Shown: positions 1 to 11,392 of the stretch, piece by piece
Position numbering within the stretch: position 1 is the stretch's first letter
Layout of the letters: each line of letters starts with the position of its first letter
Origin: Ectocarpus siliculosus
Taxonomy: Eukaryota > Sar > Phaeophyceae > Ectocarpales > Ectocarpaceae
NCBI GenBank assembly: GCA_000310025.1
Contig: FN649745.1
Span: forward strand, 89,820 to 135,261
Length of the DNA stretch: 45,442 bases
Direction of reading: 5' to 3'
Made by a program: the position numbers and the translations under genes
Notes under the pieces: model-generated
The model's database searches: none
The model's input: only the letters and a program-made list of their open reading frames with translations
What the model was told of the DNA's origin: nothing

Positions 1-250
1 GGGTTTTTTAACCCCCTTTTTTTTTCAAAAAAAAGGAGTGGGGGGGGGGGGGGGGCGCTGTTTTTAAAAAAAAAAAGGGGGGGGGGGGGGGGGGGGGGGG
101 GGGTCCTGGACCCCCCGTTTTTAAAAAATGACCCCGGGTTTTTGGGGAGAGGGGAGGATTGCCCCCCCCCCCCCCACCCCGGAGGCCAATTTTTTTTTTC
201 TTTTTTTGGGGTTTGGGGGGGGGGGGGGGGGGGGGAGAACACGTAACCCC
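1..250. other. Low-quality homopolymer sequence at contig end
   Basis: The first 250 bases are almost only long runs of G, C, A and T, the look of a degraded trace tail or unresolved contig end. Ordinary sequence begins near position 250. Open frames here encode only Pro/Gly/Phe/Lys runs and are not genes. A similar run of about 35 G occurs at the other end of the window, near 45379-45403. Confidence 0.85.
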
Positions 251-714
251 CCCCCGAAACATGCTACTTGCACTAGCAGAGCCGCTCGTACGATACCGCG
301 ACGACGGTGCGAACCGTTCTCAAGACTGTTCGCGGCGAGGGTGCGTACACAGCGGAGCAGTCATCCGGACGGATGGATGCCTCTGCTCTGTGCTGTGTAT
401 TTCCTTGTCCTGTTTGTGTCGGTGTGACATTGAACCAACCGCGCCCGGGTCAGCCCACCTTAGTACAATCGTAATGCAAACCCGCATGCAAGCAACGAGA
501 CATATCTCGCTCACCTATCTCTGCTGCAGACCACAGGAACAACGACGACCTCGCGAAAAAGCGCCCAAAATGGCATATTATATTCCCCCCTCTCATCTGC
601 TCCTCTCGCTGCGGAGCCGCCGAGAACATCTGCCCGTGAAAAACTACTTCTTCAACCACCCAGGCCACATCTTATCTCAACCCCTCCACGGCGTACGGCC
701 CACACATCTCTCTC
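251..714. other. Spacer downstream of the PPR-like gene; nothing recognised
   Basis: This stretch lies past the stop codon of the minus-strand PPR-like gene and probably contains its 3' untranslated region. No domain, RNA gene or clear repeat was seen. Open frames on both strands are short and unconvincing. Confidence 0.5.
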
Positions 715-3700
715 TCACTTCTTTGAGGAGAGCGCGTCCTCTAGGTACGGCAGCGCCTCCTCGTAGTGCTTGGCCTTGTACAGGGTCCGAAACACGACGC
801 AAGGCAGGCTCCGGCCGAGACCCTCCCAGTCCTCCCCACCCCCGGAAGCCTCCCTGTCCGCCAGATACAGGCGATAAATGTCCTGCACGTCTCTCCACGC
901 GATCAGCGCCTGTTGTTCGGAGTACGAGGGCAGGGAGGGATGGGCTTGAGCAGACGACACAGCAAGCCCTCGCATTGCTCTAAGCTCCGCGACCCACAGG
1001 GCAGTTTTTTTCTGGGTGCTCGTTCGTTTGAGGCACGGCAGGCCTTCGGTCTATTGAGCCGGTCAGGAGAAATAATATGTTTTCATACGGCTGAATTGAA
1101 AAATATATCGCTCGCTGGGTTTTCGACGCGATCGGCTTCCGCCCAGATTGGGAGTGGTCTCCTTCGAGTAGCTTCTCGGAAGCGAGTTGTGAGCCCGAGA
1201 GGCAAGAACAGGGTTTAACCAAAGAAAACAACGACGAGGAGGGTCTAGGTGTGTACGGAATGTTGAAAGAAGGAACAAAGTTAACGGAGTACCTACATGG
1301 ACCAATGGATGCAGGGACAAAGCTGAAGGCCGACTCTAGGACCGCGTGCATTGGACTTCGAGAACGTAGACAAAGATCTAGGAAGGTAGACGATGAAGAC
1401 GACAAGCTCAAATGTGACAGCGGCTCCGAGTGCGAAGACCGGGTTCACGTAGTTGCGGAATGTCCGTTGTACAAAAAAGGAGAGGGAAGTGTACATGACT
1501 GAGCTGGAAAGAGTAGAAGGAAGGTACAGCAGGGAGATGTTTGAGGCATGGAATAGCCAGGAGAAGACGGCAGCTGTGCTGGGGCATCGAAAGTGGGTTG
1601 AAAACGCGGGAAGTGATATCGATAGGATAGATAGACTAGGGACGACATTCTTGAGCCATCTTGGGCAAAGCAGGAAGGAAGATTGGCCATCGGTGATCCG
1701 TCCTGCGGGAACAATGCTCCGCTCTCTCTAGGACGCGTGGTCAATGGTTGAACCGCGAAGGCATGCAAAACATAAAAGTACGCTCCCCCTCCTCAACCCC
1801 TGCCCCCTCAAATAAACCCACCTCGGCCGCCCGCGCCCCGTAACAGGTGACCATCGTCGTCAACCGCGCTCTGCTATTCCTCCCCCGACCGATGTAGCCA
1901 CGCACGCGCAGCATGCGGTAGACCTCCAGCACCCTCTTGAAGCATTTCCCGGCGATGAGCTGCTTCATCACGTCCAGCCCCACCTGGCCGGGAATCCTCC
2001 TGGCTCTATCGTCCACTATCGCCGTGTTGAGCACCTGTTTGTGCGCATTATTCGGGGTGGTGGCGGGGGGGCGCAGTTGAACATCCGCGACAAGCGGGGC
2101 AGCGGCGGTAACGTGTGCTCATGTCTCGCCGTGCAACCCGCCATCATTTCAAAATTTCAGACGGTGCGGTGTGAGACGCTAAACTTGTTTGACGTCCTGC
2201 ACTCTTCGCCCCTCAAAACATGGAGAATTCCAGGTTTTGGGTGGCGATGATATACCCAAATGTCCCTCGTCCGTGTGTTTTCTTTGATTGGCGTCGCCCG
2301 CGCTAACCGGTTGACCAATGAGAGAATTCCGGCCTTAAAGAGCGGGACGAAAAAAAACGAACACGCTTACTCGTCTGCTGGCTCCCCAGCCGAAGTGTGT
2401 GTTTATTCGGAAATACAGTGTATATATACGAATCAAAGAAACACTGCTGTTGTTCCCATTCGAGATATGTATAACCACAGCAGTAGTCGAAGGGGATGGG
2501 TTGAAGTCGTGTTTTCCTGTTAGAATACCGAATACTTACATCAGCGGCGGCCTCTGCCTGCCCGCATCGCAGAAGTAACCGAACCAGAGCGATGTAGACG
2601 GTGGGCGTGGGCGTACCGGTAACTTTGCGCGAACGCTCCACGATTTCCATGGCTTCCCGCCATTGGCCTGTCGTGAATGGGTGTGTGCGCGTGCGGGCGC
2701 GCACCCAAGCAGGACATGGACAAAAATTCGCATCATACAACGCACGGCGGTTATGGCATGTGAGGATCATCAAGTACGTGTTCGTCCTGTTAAATTATTG
2801 ACAAAACTTTGAAAGTATGATATCCACGGGAGAAGGCATAATAACTATGTTATTTAGAAAACATAAAATACAAACACAGAAAGACTACCCATTCGAGATA
2901 AGACCACAGTCAAACGGGATGTATGTGTTGAAGTCTTCAAAGTGAATGGAGGGAAACCGGCTGGGTACTGGGCTTATTTGGAGTCTATTTAAGCCTACAC
3001 ACTGAGAAATTTCGATCAGTGATGCCAGCAGGTGCTAATCACAAAATTACTGTATAGGTACATATACCACAAGACATCTCCCGCGTAGCGTTCTCTACCT
3101 ACGGGGTCAACGACAAAAATATCGGGGAGAAACCCTCCGTTATGTTTGTAAAGAGTTTTTATAGTGGTGGGTCATTATCACGCCGAGTTTCTAGCTGAAT
3201 ACCCTTGTACATGCGTGATTACGTTTTGTCTACAAGTAGGGAGGGCGAAAAAAGAAACGAATAAGCCTTCTTGTGCTGCATGGCAGCGTCAACCGATAGT
3301 ATCTATTTTGGCTGACTCTTGTCCCCCCTCATGTCCATCCAGCGCCCCATCCTATCCGGACTGCATCTAATTTGTTTGTTGTGGACGTGTTGCCCTTGGG
3401 ACGCGGTAAGCTGAAAAGCAAAAACAGCTCGAATAGTCTAGAGCAGTAAAACACGCCAACCATCTCCATCGAACAGAACGAATAGTGGGCCGCGGGTAGG
3501 CTGCCTGGTTCTGTGCACACAACAAAAAAATACTCTGCACGATTTGCCATTCTATGCATATCACAACGGGTGTGCTGCTGCAACGCCACACGTACAACTC
3601 CACACGTACAGAGCAAACATAGCAGTGCTTATTTGGTTGTTGCATCATTTTGGGGGGGGGGTGATTGTACTGCTGTATGTACTTGACGCCACCGTGCTTC

Positions 3701-4673
3701 TCATAGCTGGGTTCGGTACGCACGGCGCTGCGAAGCCACAAATGGTAGAAAACCATGCCATACCATACAACTCTTCTCTCCCGCCATCGTACCAGTCGTC
3801 GGATGGGGTCAGGTTCGTAAGGGTGGCAAAGGCATTCACCCACAGGTCAACATCGCGACCTCGGAACCTTGGAACGGCAAGGGTTGTGTGTTTCGGAGGT
3901 GAGGCCCTCTGTAACTTGCCCTTGCTATACCCAGGAAAAGAGGAAATCACTTGGGGTGTACGTGCACAGCAGCAGTGGCGGTGAAGAGCAATCAGTCACC
4001 CGGTACCAGTGCGAATCGCAAGGATATCACTGAATACAGACGGGATGCGCGACAACGCCCGTGGGGTACACCGGTGTAAGACGAGAAGATGCTGCTGCAC
4101 GAAAATGCGGTGGGTCTGTCACCGTCTCCCAGCTTCACGTCAACATGCAAGGGCGTCATGAACAAAGCCCTCCATTACTGGGGGCATGCAGCTCACGTAG
4201 AGCAGACACTCACCTCCTGCCTCGCACGCAGACATCTGGGCCTCAACTCGTTTGTAGTCGCTAGCACCTGCTACGACCCCCACAGCCTCCGCCGGCACTA
4301 GCCGCTGTCGCCCACGATTGCGTTGTTGAGGTTCCTGTTGCTGCTGTGCCGTCATGCAAAGAGTTTCCCCTCCCCTTGCCCTCACCCTCCTCTTCCTGAG
4401 CCTCGACTCATCTCTACAGGACTCTCCCTCGCGAGGAAGGCTCCGGAGCACAGCAGTCTCTCGGCCGGTCGGGCGCAAACCTCCAGCGGCGGCTGGTGTT
4501 GATGCTCCGCATGCTGCAGCGCCGCCGACGACGGGGTGGTCAGTGCCAAACATACGGTACGGAGGGGTAGGAGTAGCCTTTGCGTTCACGGCGAAGGCTG
4601 GGACATCTCTTCCGACGGTGAGAGGCTGCCCACGCCATACCCCTCGGCCTGCTGGCGATGATGCCTCCACCAT
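715..4673 (-). CDS. PPR-like helical-repeat protein, five exons
   Basis: Phase-consistent model of about 363 residues with exons 4673-4214, 3859-3764, 2667-2540, 2034-1822 and 909-715. Donors are GTGAGT, GTATGG, GTAAGT and GTGGGT, and acceptors end in AG. Exons 3-5 give pairs of amphipathic helices in the pentatricopeptide style, for example QWREAMEIVERSRK followed by PTPTVYIALVRLLLRCGQAE, and YKAKHYEEALPYLEDALSS just before the stop. PPR proteins usually bind organellar RNA in mitochondria or plastids, so that role is inferred from the family. The N-terminal 150 residues are poorly conserved-looking and Gln/Arg-rich; an ATG at 4553 is an alternative start. The second exon and its weak donor are the least certain. 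The gene is divergent from the kinesin gene, with 387 bp between start codons. Another helical-repeat family (TPR-like) is possible. Confidence 0.62.
1251..1731 (+). pseudogene. Broken non-LTR retrotransposon fragment (C-terminal end of the reverse-transcriptase ORF)
   Basis: Two overlapping plus-strand frames join into one relic. The first contains a Cys-rich segment, CDSGSECEDRVHVVAECPLY, which resembles the Cys-Cys-His-Cys knuckle after reverse transcriptase in LINE-type elements. The second continues with KEREVYMTELERVEGRYS. The switch falls in an A run near 1471-1476, so one extra A explains the frameshift. There is no RT catalytic core, so this is a 5'-truncated dead copy. It lies antisense in the last intron of the PPR-like gene. 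The family assignment rests on motif look alone. Confidence 0.6.
1731..1790 (+). repeat. Dispersed 50-60 bp repeat, copy D
   Basis: This segment begins GGACGCGTGGTCAATGGTTG and ends in AAAGTACGCTCCCCC. It resembles three copies clustered at 29904-30130, all with a GCGTGGTC start, an AAGGC(A/C)TGC middle and a GAGTAC plus C-run end. It starts exactly where the retrotransposon relic stops, so it may be part of that element's 3' end or a separate tRNA-derived short element. Confidence 0.5.
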
Positions 4674-5060
4674 CGTGACGGACAGACAGCTCGCTCGCTT
4701 ACACTGATGTGCACCGACCGTGCATGCGGTCTGGAAGTGCATGCATAACTTAACTTGGCATGACGAGCGAGGGGGGCCGTCAAATGGAATATTTCTACCC
4801 GCAGGTACCCTACAAAATGACGGTTGATCATTTTCTGTGTTAGAGAGCCAGTGGCGCCAGGTGCCAGGTGCCAGGCGCGGGAAACGAGGTACTGCTGTGT
4901 AGCGAGAAAGAGAGGGCGCTCGACAGAGTCCCGACGAGCGAAGGAAGAGAGACAACGACAACGACAGGGACAGCCAGAGAGGGCGGCGAGGAAGCCCAAC
5001 AAACGATAGGCAGCGCGTGCGCACCACCAAAAGATAAGGAGAGAGCAAGATCTGGGCGCG
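4674..5060. promoter_or_regulatory. Shared divergent promoter interval
   Basis: This spacer separates the proposed start codons of two genes on opposite strands, so it should hold both promoters and 5' untranslated regions. It contains a tandem GCCAGGTGCCAGGTGCCAGG repeat near 4856-4876 and one copy of the TACTGCTGT 9-mer at 4890. No TATA box could be assigned. Confidence 0.45.
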
Positions 5061-8000
5061 ATGGCCTCCAGGCAAAGCACCCGCGCGAGCAGCAGCCAAG
5101 GCGGCTCTGCCGTAAACGACTCTTTCGCTTCTCTAGACCCGGAGGAGTTGTTACAGATGCTCGCGGGAGAGGACGACGACGGGGAGGAAGAGGAGGGGCG
5201 AGACATCGTGACAGACCTGGACGGTCGACTCGCTGGAGCGATTGGCCGCCCCGAGCTCGAGTGCGGGCTCAAGAGGAAGAGGGGCGCAGGCAACGAAGAA
5301 GGTGTGTGTGTGTGTGTGTGTGTGTGAACCTATGGTGTGAGCTACATACCGCTGCTGTGTTGATGTGTGTCTTCTGCCTCGCCCTCGCTCGCTCGAGCGC
5401 GCTTCAAGTGCCGCCAACTACATCATTTACAGCAACGTACATACGGTAGTAGTGTGGTATGCGTACCATGCGTGCAGTTGTCGTTGTACACGGCGATGAA
5501 AGCAGAAACACAGCGACCGCCGGCGACGGCAAAGAATGGCACGTCCGTGCACAGCTGGCGGTGGCCACCGCAGGCTTCGCCAAACGGCGGAGAACAGCCC
5601 AGCAATGGGAGTCGTTGACATGGAAGCGGTAGAGTGATGCCTGTTTTAACAAACGGTATCTGTAGCAGCGGGAAGGTCATTGAATGATCTGGGTGCTATG
5701 CGTAATGCACCCTCAGATCTGCCTGCATGAACGGAGTGCTATAACAGTACACAGATGTAACTGCGGATTGCGGTGTGCGCTGGTTCATGTTTTCCTTCAA
5801 GTTCACCTCCTCCGTCCTCCGTGTGGTTGTGTGCATGAAATCAGCATTGGATACATTTAGGGTAAACCACCGACAGCGTAGTCCCTTTCGCGTTTGATGG
5901 TCAGAACCCCTTGTGATTTTTTTTTTTTTGTCTTCACTTCAAATCAGCGCTCACAGCACTAGTGCAGTTTCCTCCAACCCGTGGTCACACAGAAGAACCC
6001 CTCTCTCCCCTCCCCTCCTGCAGTACTTTGCCTTCGATTTTCAATGCGATAATAGTTCAGCACTCTCTTCCCTCTGTGTACACACGAACTAGCGCTATCC
6101 ACTAGGCCAGCACCGGAAGCGAGAGAAAAACTCACTTTACAAGAAAAGCTCGCTTACGCCGGCATTCGAACCCCTGACCTGACCTCTAGAAGGTTTCAAG
6201 GACACCAACTAGACCACCGGGGCGACCAGATTATGATACCGCCGTACACCTTCTCTCGGCAACACCAGGAGGAGAACGAAGTGATTGCATACATGCAAAT
6301 GCGTAGGCCAAGCAAATGTCGGCACTGCTGTATTCCTCCTTCGCGGTATTCCGCATCCCCGTGATTGCTTGTGCATTCGCACGAGAAACAAACCAAGGGG
6401 TGGTCGTACTATAGCGCAACTGCGAATGTTGGCTTGTTGTTTATATCTTCGCGTCGATCCTGCTGTACCGTCAACCAACGCTTTGCGCCACAGGTCCTCC
6501 CAACAAACCCCAACCGTGCTACCGGACTCCTGATCGCGAGTCTGGACGCTACGTGAAGGTCCTTGTCAGCCCTTGACCTCCGTTCCATTTTGATCCCTCG
6601 CGTGCGCTCCGATCAGGGGAAGAGCATGCTATCGCTGTACCGGCGACTGCCGCTGCAGCACTCGGGGGCTCTGCAGCTGCACCTCCAGTGGCTCCGGCCG
6701 GTGCGACCCAACACAGCAGCAGCGGGCGCATGAAGACCTTCCTGAGGGTTCGGCGGGTAGGGGCGGCTGCCGGGCCCCACTCCCTGAAGGTGGACAGCTC
6801 GACGAGGGTTACCGTAACCAAGCCCGCGACGAAAACACGCAACCCGGTCAGCGAGACCTTCGAGAGCGAAAACGTCATGGATGAAACAGTGGGACAGGTA
6901 AGGCGCGCAAGGCATCGATTCGTCAGTGTTGTTCAAGATAACATGCCACACAAGGTGGAGCGGTGTGGTTGGTTCGTATGTCCTCCATGTGGGCCGTTCA
7001 TCCTGGTGGTTGCTACGGTGGTGGTGAATGCTGTGCACTATTCTTAATCTTGCATACCCCTTATCTCCTGACCTTCCGACAGGCCAACGTGTACAGCGAA
7101 ACCACCGCTCAGCTAGTGCAGGGGTTGTTCGAAGGGCGGGACGGAGTAGTCTTCGCGTACGGCGCCACAAACAGTGGGAAGTCCTACAGCATATGGGGCC
7201 CTGGCGACGAGGCCAACGAAGGCGTCATCCCTCGCGCGCTCAGGGACGTCTACCAGCGCTTGGCCCGCGAAAAAAAGCTCAGCACCGTCGGCGGCGGTGA
7301 CGGTGAGACGAGCGAGCCGCGACAACCGCCGCGTGTTAGCCTCCGCGTTCTGGAGGTCTACAACAACAAGGCCTTCTGCTTGCTCCCGAAGGACGGTGGA
7401 GAGCGCCGCTGGGTCGACGTGAGCCAGCTGGGGGATGAGGTGCGCTTCACGGGCCTGGAAGAGTACTTTCCGGCCGACGTCAACGAGGCGCTAAGCCTCA
7501 CGAGGAAGGTTAGAGGCCGCACGCGCGTCAACCGCACGGACCTCAACGCCACGAGCAGTCGGGCGCACACGGTGTTCATGGTTCGGCTCCACCGCGACGG
7601 CGGTGCTGAGGCTGATGGTGCCTCCGTTCTCACCAGGACCCGCGGCAGAGGAGGTGCCTTAACAGCTTCAGGCTCGGCAGCGGCGGTCTCGCACACTTCG
7701 GAGTTATTTCTCGTCGACCTCGCCGGTTCGGAACGCCAGCACCGTTCGCAGTCGGACAAAGCGGAGGCCCTCAACATCAACCTGGACAACAGCGACCTGT
7801 TCGCGAAGTTCAAGGAGATGAAGAACGGCGCCGCTTCCGTCGTCTGCCGCACTCGGACGCTGACGGGCGTCCTGAGGCGAGTGTTCGTCAAGCCGACCGG
7901 GACGTCCTCGTCCTCCTCCTCTTCCTCCTCCTCTTCCTCCTCCTCAGGCATGAGCTGCGTGATGATCGTGGCCGTTCATCCGGCAGCTTCGGAGTACGGA

Positions 8001-11000
8001 GAAACCCAGAAAGTTCTCAGCAACTTGAGGCTTTCGTCGAAGGTAGTCCGCGTCGACGCGCCGGCGTCCAGATCGAATATGACCGTCGAATACGGGATGA
8101 ACGGCTGGCCGATTAAACGCCAGAAAACTAGTGCCTCCAACGGCGGCCCCGCTGGAGCGGCGGGTGCGGCAACGAACGGGGGGAAGGGTAAGGGGAAGCT
8201 GGCCGTGGTGCCCGCCGCCACTACCGGGAGTGGGCCATCCAGCAGCTCGACGCACGGTTCCGCGCTGCAGGACGACCAGACATTGGAGATTGAGCGGCTG
8301 CGCGCGAAAATCGAGCAGCTAGAGGACGAACGGGCCAGGATGGAGGAAGAATGCGCAGGAAAGCTTGAAGAAGCCGAGGATGAAGCGTTCAGGCTTGGCA
8401 CAGAAGAGGGCAGCCAAGCTCAGCAGGAGTTGGAAGTGAGCAGGAAGGCAGATGTACAAAGAGAAGAGGCTTGGTGGGATTAGCTTTGGCACTGCTGCTC
8501 CATAGAGCAGTTGTTGTGGGAGGCATTTCGGGGTGGCTTTTGGTGCGGCGTGTTGTTGATTCTGACATATGAGGGAAGCGATGATCACCGTTGGGGCTTT
8601 GGTCCTGGAAACGGATCTCCCTCCATAACTCTCGTCCCCTCGACCCCCCCCCCCCCCCCCCCACAGAGAGAGGTGGCTGACCTACTCGAAAAGATCAGGC
8701 GGATGAAGGAGGAGCGTGAGAGTAGATCCCCAGTAGGCGGAAAGACTATGGCGGCGATGGCTCAAAGCGCAATGAAGCGGGAGGCTAGGCGCGCAGAGAG
8801 CGTGAGGAAGCTGGGAGAAGGCCACCACTAGGTACGGCATTGGTCGCACCGCCAAGCGTCCCTCCTGTCTAGGTTTGATTTGCGAGCGCGACGCCCAAGG
8901 GTGCGAGGCCCTGACCTCCTCGAGGACGCTTGTTCGTTCTCCTGTTACAGTAAGCGATACTGTGTTAAAGCATCTAGGAACTTGACCGTCGAGACACTAT
9001 AATAGTATAGCCTCCAAGAACTCGATATCTAAGAGCTTGAACATCATTTGTGAGCTCGGCTAGGAACCCCTACACAATAGCGGCCATTCGTAGCATATTC
9101 CTAGGAACTGTAGTAAGAACCCCAGCTTAGGCCAAAACTTGAGCGTGCTGATGCTTACTCTACTGCACGTTTCCCGCAACCCGCACACAAACAACAAGTA
9201 GGCTTGTCAAGTTTCTGGTGTAGGGTATGCGTATCTGTTTCGACGAATGAGTTTAACGCGTCCGTAGTTCAAAGTTTGCCGGGGTATGGCACGCGTCAAG
9301 GATGCGAGTACCCGAGCTAAAATAGTCGAAACACTTTGATACAATATTCTGTTGCCGGGACGACGTACTTAGGTGTGAAGCTCGCTTGGAATGACTGCGG
9401 TGCTGGAGATACTTTGTTCGCTGTATAACACTCCATTTGGGACAAAGATATGACAGGTTCCGCGCTGGTCAAAACATTGCGGACCCAGCAAGCTTTCTGG
9501 GTTGTAGAATTACTTTAATTTTGTACAGATGTTTTTTTTTCGTCTGGCGCTGCCCACTCAAAACTTGCATTTGACGAGAGGCAATCGTGTACCATGGTAC
9601 ATCGATAGAAAGTATGCCCCGTCACAACACCTTTTCTGAGCGTCATTTACTCCCCTAGCAAGGCGGTTTCAATATGACGTGAAGGACTCTACCACCGATC
9701 AAGCCTTTTTCTTTCGTTTTTTTCACGCCATCATATGTATGTATTCATACTTCTTCCAGGGAGGCCGACGACGAAGCGACGCGGCAGTCGAACGAACGCG
9801 CCCGCGTGGAGGAAGCCCTGGCTGCTGCCCTAGCCGGGCAAGCCTCGCAGAAGGCCTTCGCTGAACGAGAGACAGCTCGGGCGGACGCCGCGGAAGACCT
9901 CGCCGCTCGGAACCGCAAGGATTGTTCCGTGGAACAGTCCGCTAGGAAGCAGCTGGAGGCGGAAGTCGCTCAGCTGAAGACAGCGGCGACGGTGGAAGCC
10001 GCCCGTAAGGCTGAGCTAGGAGAGGAGCTGGCCACGGCGCGTGAGGACATCGCTCGACTGGAGAACGACAGGCAAGAGGCGATGGCGTCAGCGGCATCTT
10101 GTAGTGCGGCGACAACGTCTGGCGATGGCAGCAGCCGCAGCAGTAGCAGCAGCAGCAGCAACAGCAGCAGGGCTGACGAAGAGGAAGGGGATGACGACGA
10201 AGCTTCGCCGGTCAGCGTGATGGACGAGTTCGGAGCCGTCAGCGACAACGACAGCGACAGCGGCGACTCTCCCGTCGGCCTCAGCGTGGACGAAGCTCAG
10301 CAGCAACTGGACTCAGCTCCGCCCGGTGCCGTCGCCGCGGAGGGGGATGACAGTCCCGTGGACGACGAAGAGGTGCAACCCCCCGATGCCGAGAACGAGT
10401 CCTCGAAGGCCGTGCCCAAGAGGCGAGGTCGGAGGAGGCTGGGCCAGATGGAGGCGGAGGCAGCCTCTCTTGGCAAGCGGAAGACACGCAAGCCCCTCGG
10501 AGACCTCCAGAACGGAGCCGTCAACGCCGGCAACACCGAGAGCGGAGTGGCACGACGCGGCAAGGGCGGGAACAAGAAGAAGGTCACCGACGAAGAGGTC
10601 GTGATGAAGGCGGCGGAAGAGGAGGAGGGGGAGGAGGAGCCGTCGAGGAAGAGGGGGGCGGGGCGCGGCAAGAAAACGGCCAAGAAAGAAAATAAAGAGG
10701 GTGCGGCGGTCGGGGGAAACGAGACGCGGAGCGGCAGGGAACTGAGGTACGTATTTTCGGCTCATCAACCCCAAAGGGTTCGAGGATGTGTCGGGCCCTT
10801 TCATTTCACGGACCCTCAGCACGTTTTTTTTTACAAGCATGGGGGGAAGTAGGGTTAGTCAAGGCCTAGTCCGCGGTTAGTGTTTCCTCTAAAACGCCGT
10901 GGCGCCCCCAGCGAAATTTGATCGATGTATCACGGTTTACTGGAGTGCTTCAGTTGTGATTGTGGGGACGGGAGTAAACCGGTACAGCGCACACTTTATT

Positions 11001-11392
11001 CTGAGCTTACGAACGCATGTATCGAGGTAGATTGGTCGCATACGTCGAGTCTCGCCTGCTCCAGGTCGTTGTTGCCCCTACCTTGCCCTTTTTGCTCGAA
11101 AAGCGCTTCACTTGTTGCCTTCTTCAATGTTTGTTCCCCACGTTTTTGCAACCCGTCCAGCAAAATCATGTGCACGCCCACTGCAGAGTTTCGTCTTTTC
11201 CCTACCCCGCCTGAATCACACATATTTCTGCCGTCGTCGTTCGCAATTTGGGGGGTTGTTTTGTGGCGAAGCAGGAAAGGCGCACGGCTCTCGAAGCCCT
11301 CGCCGGAGGTGGTGGTTTTGACCAGGGAACAGGTGAAAAACATGGAGAAAGCCGGGAAGATCATGCGCGAGAGGCGTCGCTTTAGGAGGTAG
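5061..11392 (+). CDS. Kinesin motor protein, probably kinesin-6 like
   Basis: Exons 5061-5301, 6617-6897 and 7083 onward join in phase. The motor starts with MKTFLRVRR (beta-1) and has the P-loop GATNSGKS near residue 201, switch I NATSSRAH near 328 and switch II DLAGSER near 385. It ends with SCVMIVAVHPAASEYGETQKV. Kinesins hydrolyse ATP to move on microtubules; the P-loop neighbourhood (AYGATNSGKSYSI, then GVIPRAL) is closest to kinesin-6, which acts in cytokinesis. A run of about 16 Ser is inserted inside the motor near residues 449-465, and the usual RDSKLT segment is changed to CRTRTLT. A coiled coil follows. Two 3' ends are possible. One is exon 3 to 8435 plus 8667-8831 with a stop (679 aa). 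The other is exon 3 to 8473 plus 9760-10746 and 11275-11392 (1005 aa), with a long coiled coil and an acidic/basic tail. Both keep the frame. The motor is confident; subfamily and tail structure are less so. Confidence 0.82.
5302..5326 (+). repeat. (GT)n microsatellite at the first donor site of the kinesin gene
   Basis: About 12 GT units start directly at the exon 1/intron 1 border, so the donor GT is itself the first unit of the microsatellite. The exon ends on one base of a codon, and the next exon (6617) restores the frame with two bases. Confidence 0.8.
6145..6232 (-). mobile_element. tRNA-derived SINE-like fragment
   Basis: On the minus strand this segment has an A-box-like GGTGGTCTAGTTGGTG and, about 45 bases later, a B-box-like GGGGTTCGAATGCC, the internal promoter pair of RNA polymerase III genes. 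The T arm and acceptor stem do not pair well, so it is not a working tRNA gene. It sits in intron 1 of the kinesin gene. A second locus sharing the first part is at 33428-33455. Confidence 0.5.
8667..8831 (+). CDS. Alternative short last exon of the kinesin gene
   Basis: A strong acceptor (C-run then CACAG) precedes an open segment of 54 codons and a TAG. It joins in phase to the GTGAGC donor at 8436 and continues a charged coiled coil (REVADLLEKIRRMKEERES). None of its internal GT sites ends in the phase needed to join exon 9760. It therefore looks like a mutually exclusive terminal exon, giving a 679-residue protein without the long tail. A missed tiny exon between 8832 and 9759 is the alternative explanation. 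Confidence 0.6.
   Translation, partial: REVADLLEKIRRMKEERESRSPVGGKTMAAMAQSAMKREARRAESVRKLGEGHH
9760..11392 (+). CDS. Long-tail 3' part of the kinesin gene (exons 9760-10746 and 11275-11392)
   Basis: The acceptor TTCTTCCAG is followed by about 100 residues of coiled coil (ARVEEALAAALAGQAS, then QLEAEVAQLKTAATVE), a Ser run, an acidic segment and Lys/Arg clusters such as KRRGRRRLGQ and RGKKTAKKENK, which may be nuclear-localisation signals. The donor CTGAG/GTACGT joins the last exon at 11275 and rebuilds an Arg codon, so this pair is well supported. The link to the motor uses the weaker donor TTG/GTGGGA at 8473, which is the only in-phase choice seen. It could instead be a separate gene whose first exon was missed. 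Confidence 0.6.

Noticed and set aside
159-983. A 274-codon plus-strand frame at the left end
   Set aside because: It starts in homopolymer junk and overlaps the better supported last exon of the PPR-like gene on the other strand.
4140-5099. A 319-codon minus-strand frame as one protein
   Set aside because: Its upstream part runs into the kinesin start. Only the part from 4673 to the GTGAGT donor at 4214 fits a gene model.
6145-6232. A tRNA gene on the minus strand
   Set aside because: A-box and B-box-like words are present, but the T stem and acceptor stem do not pair, so a SINE-like relic is more likely.
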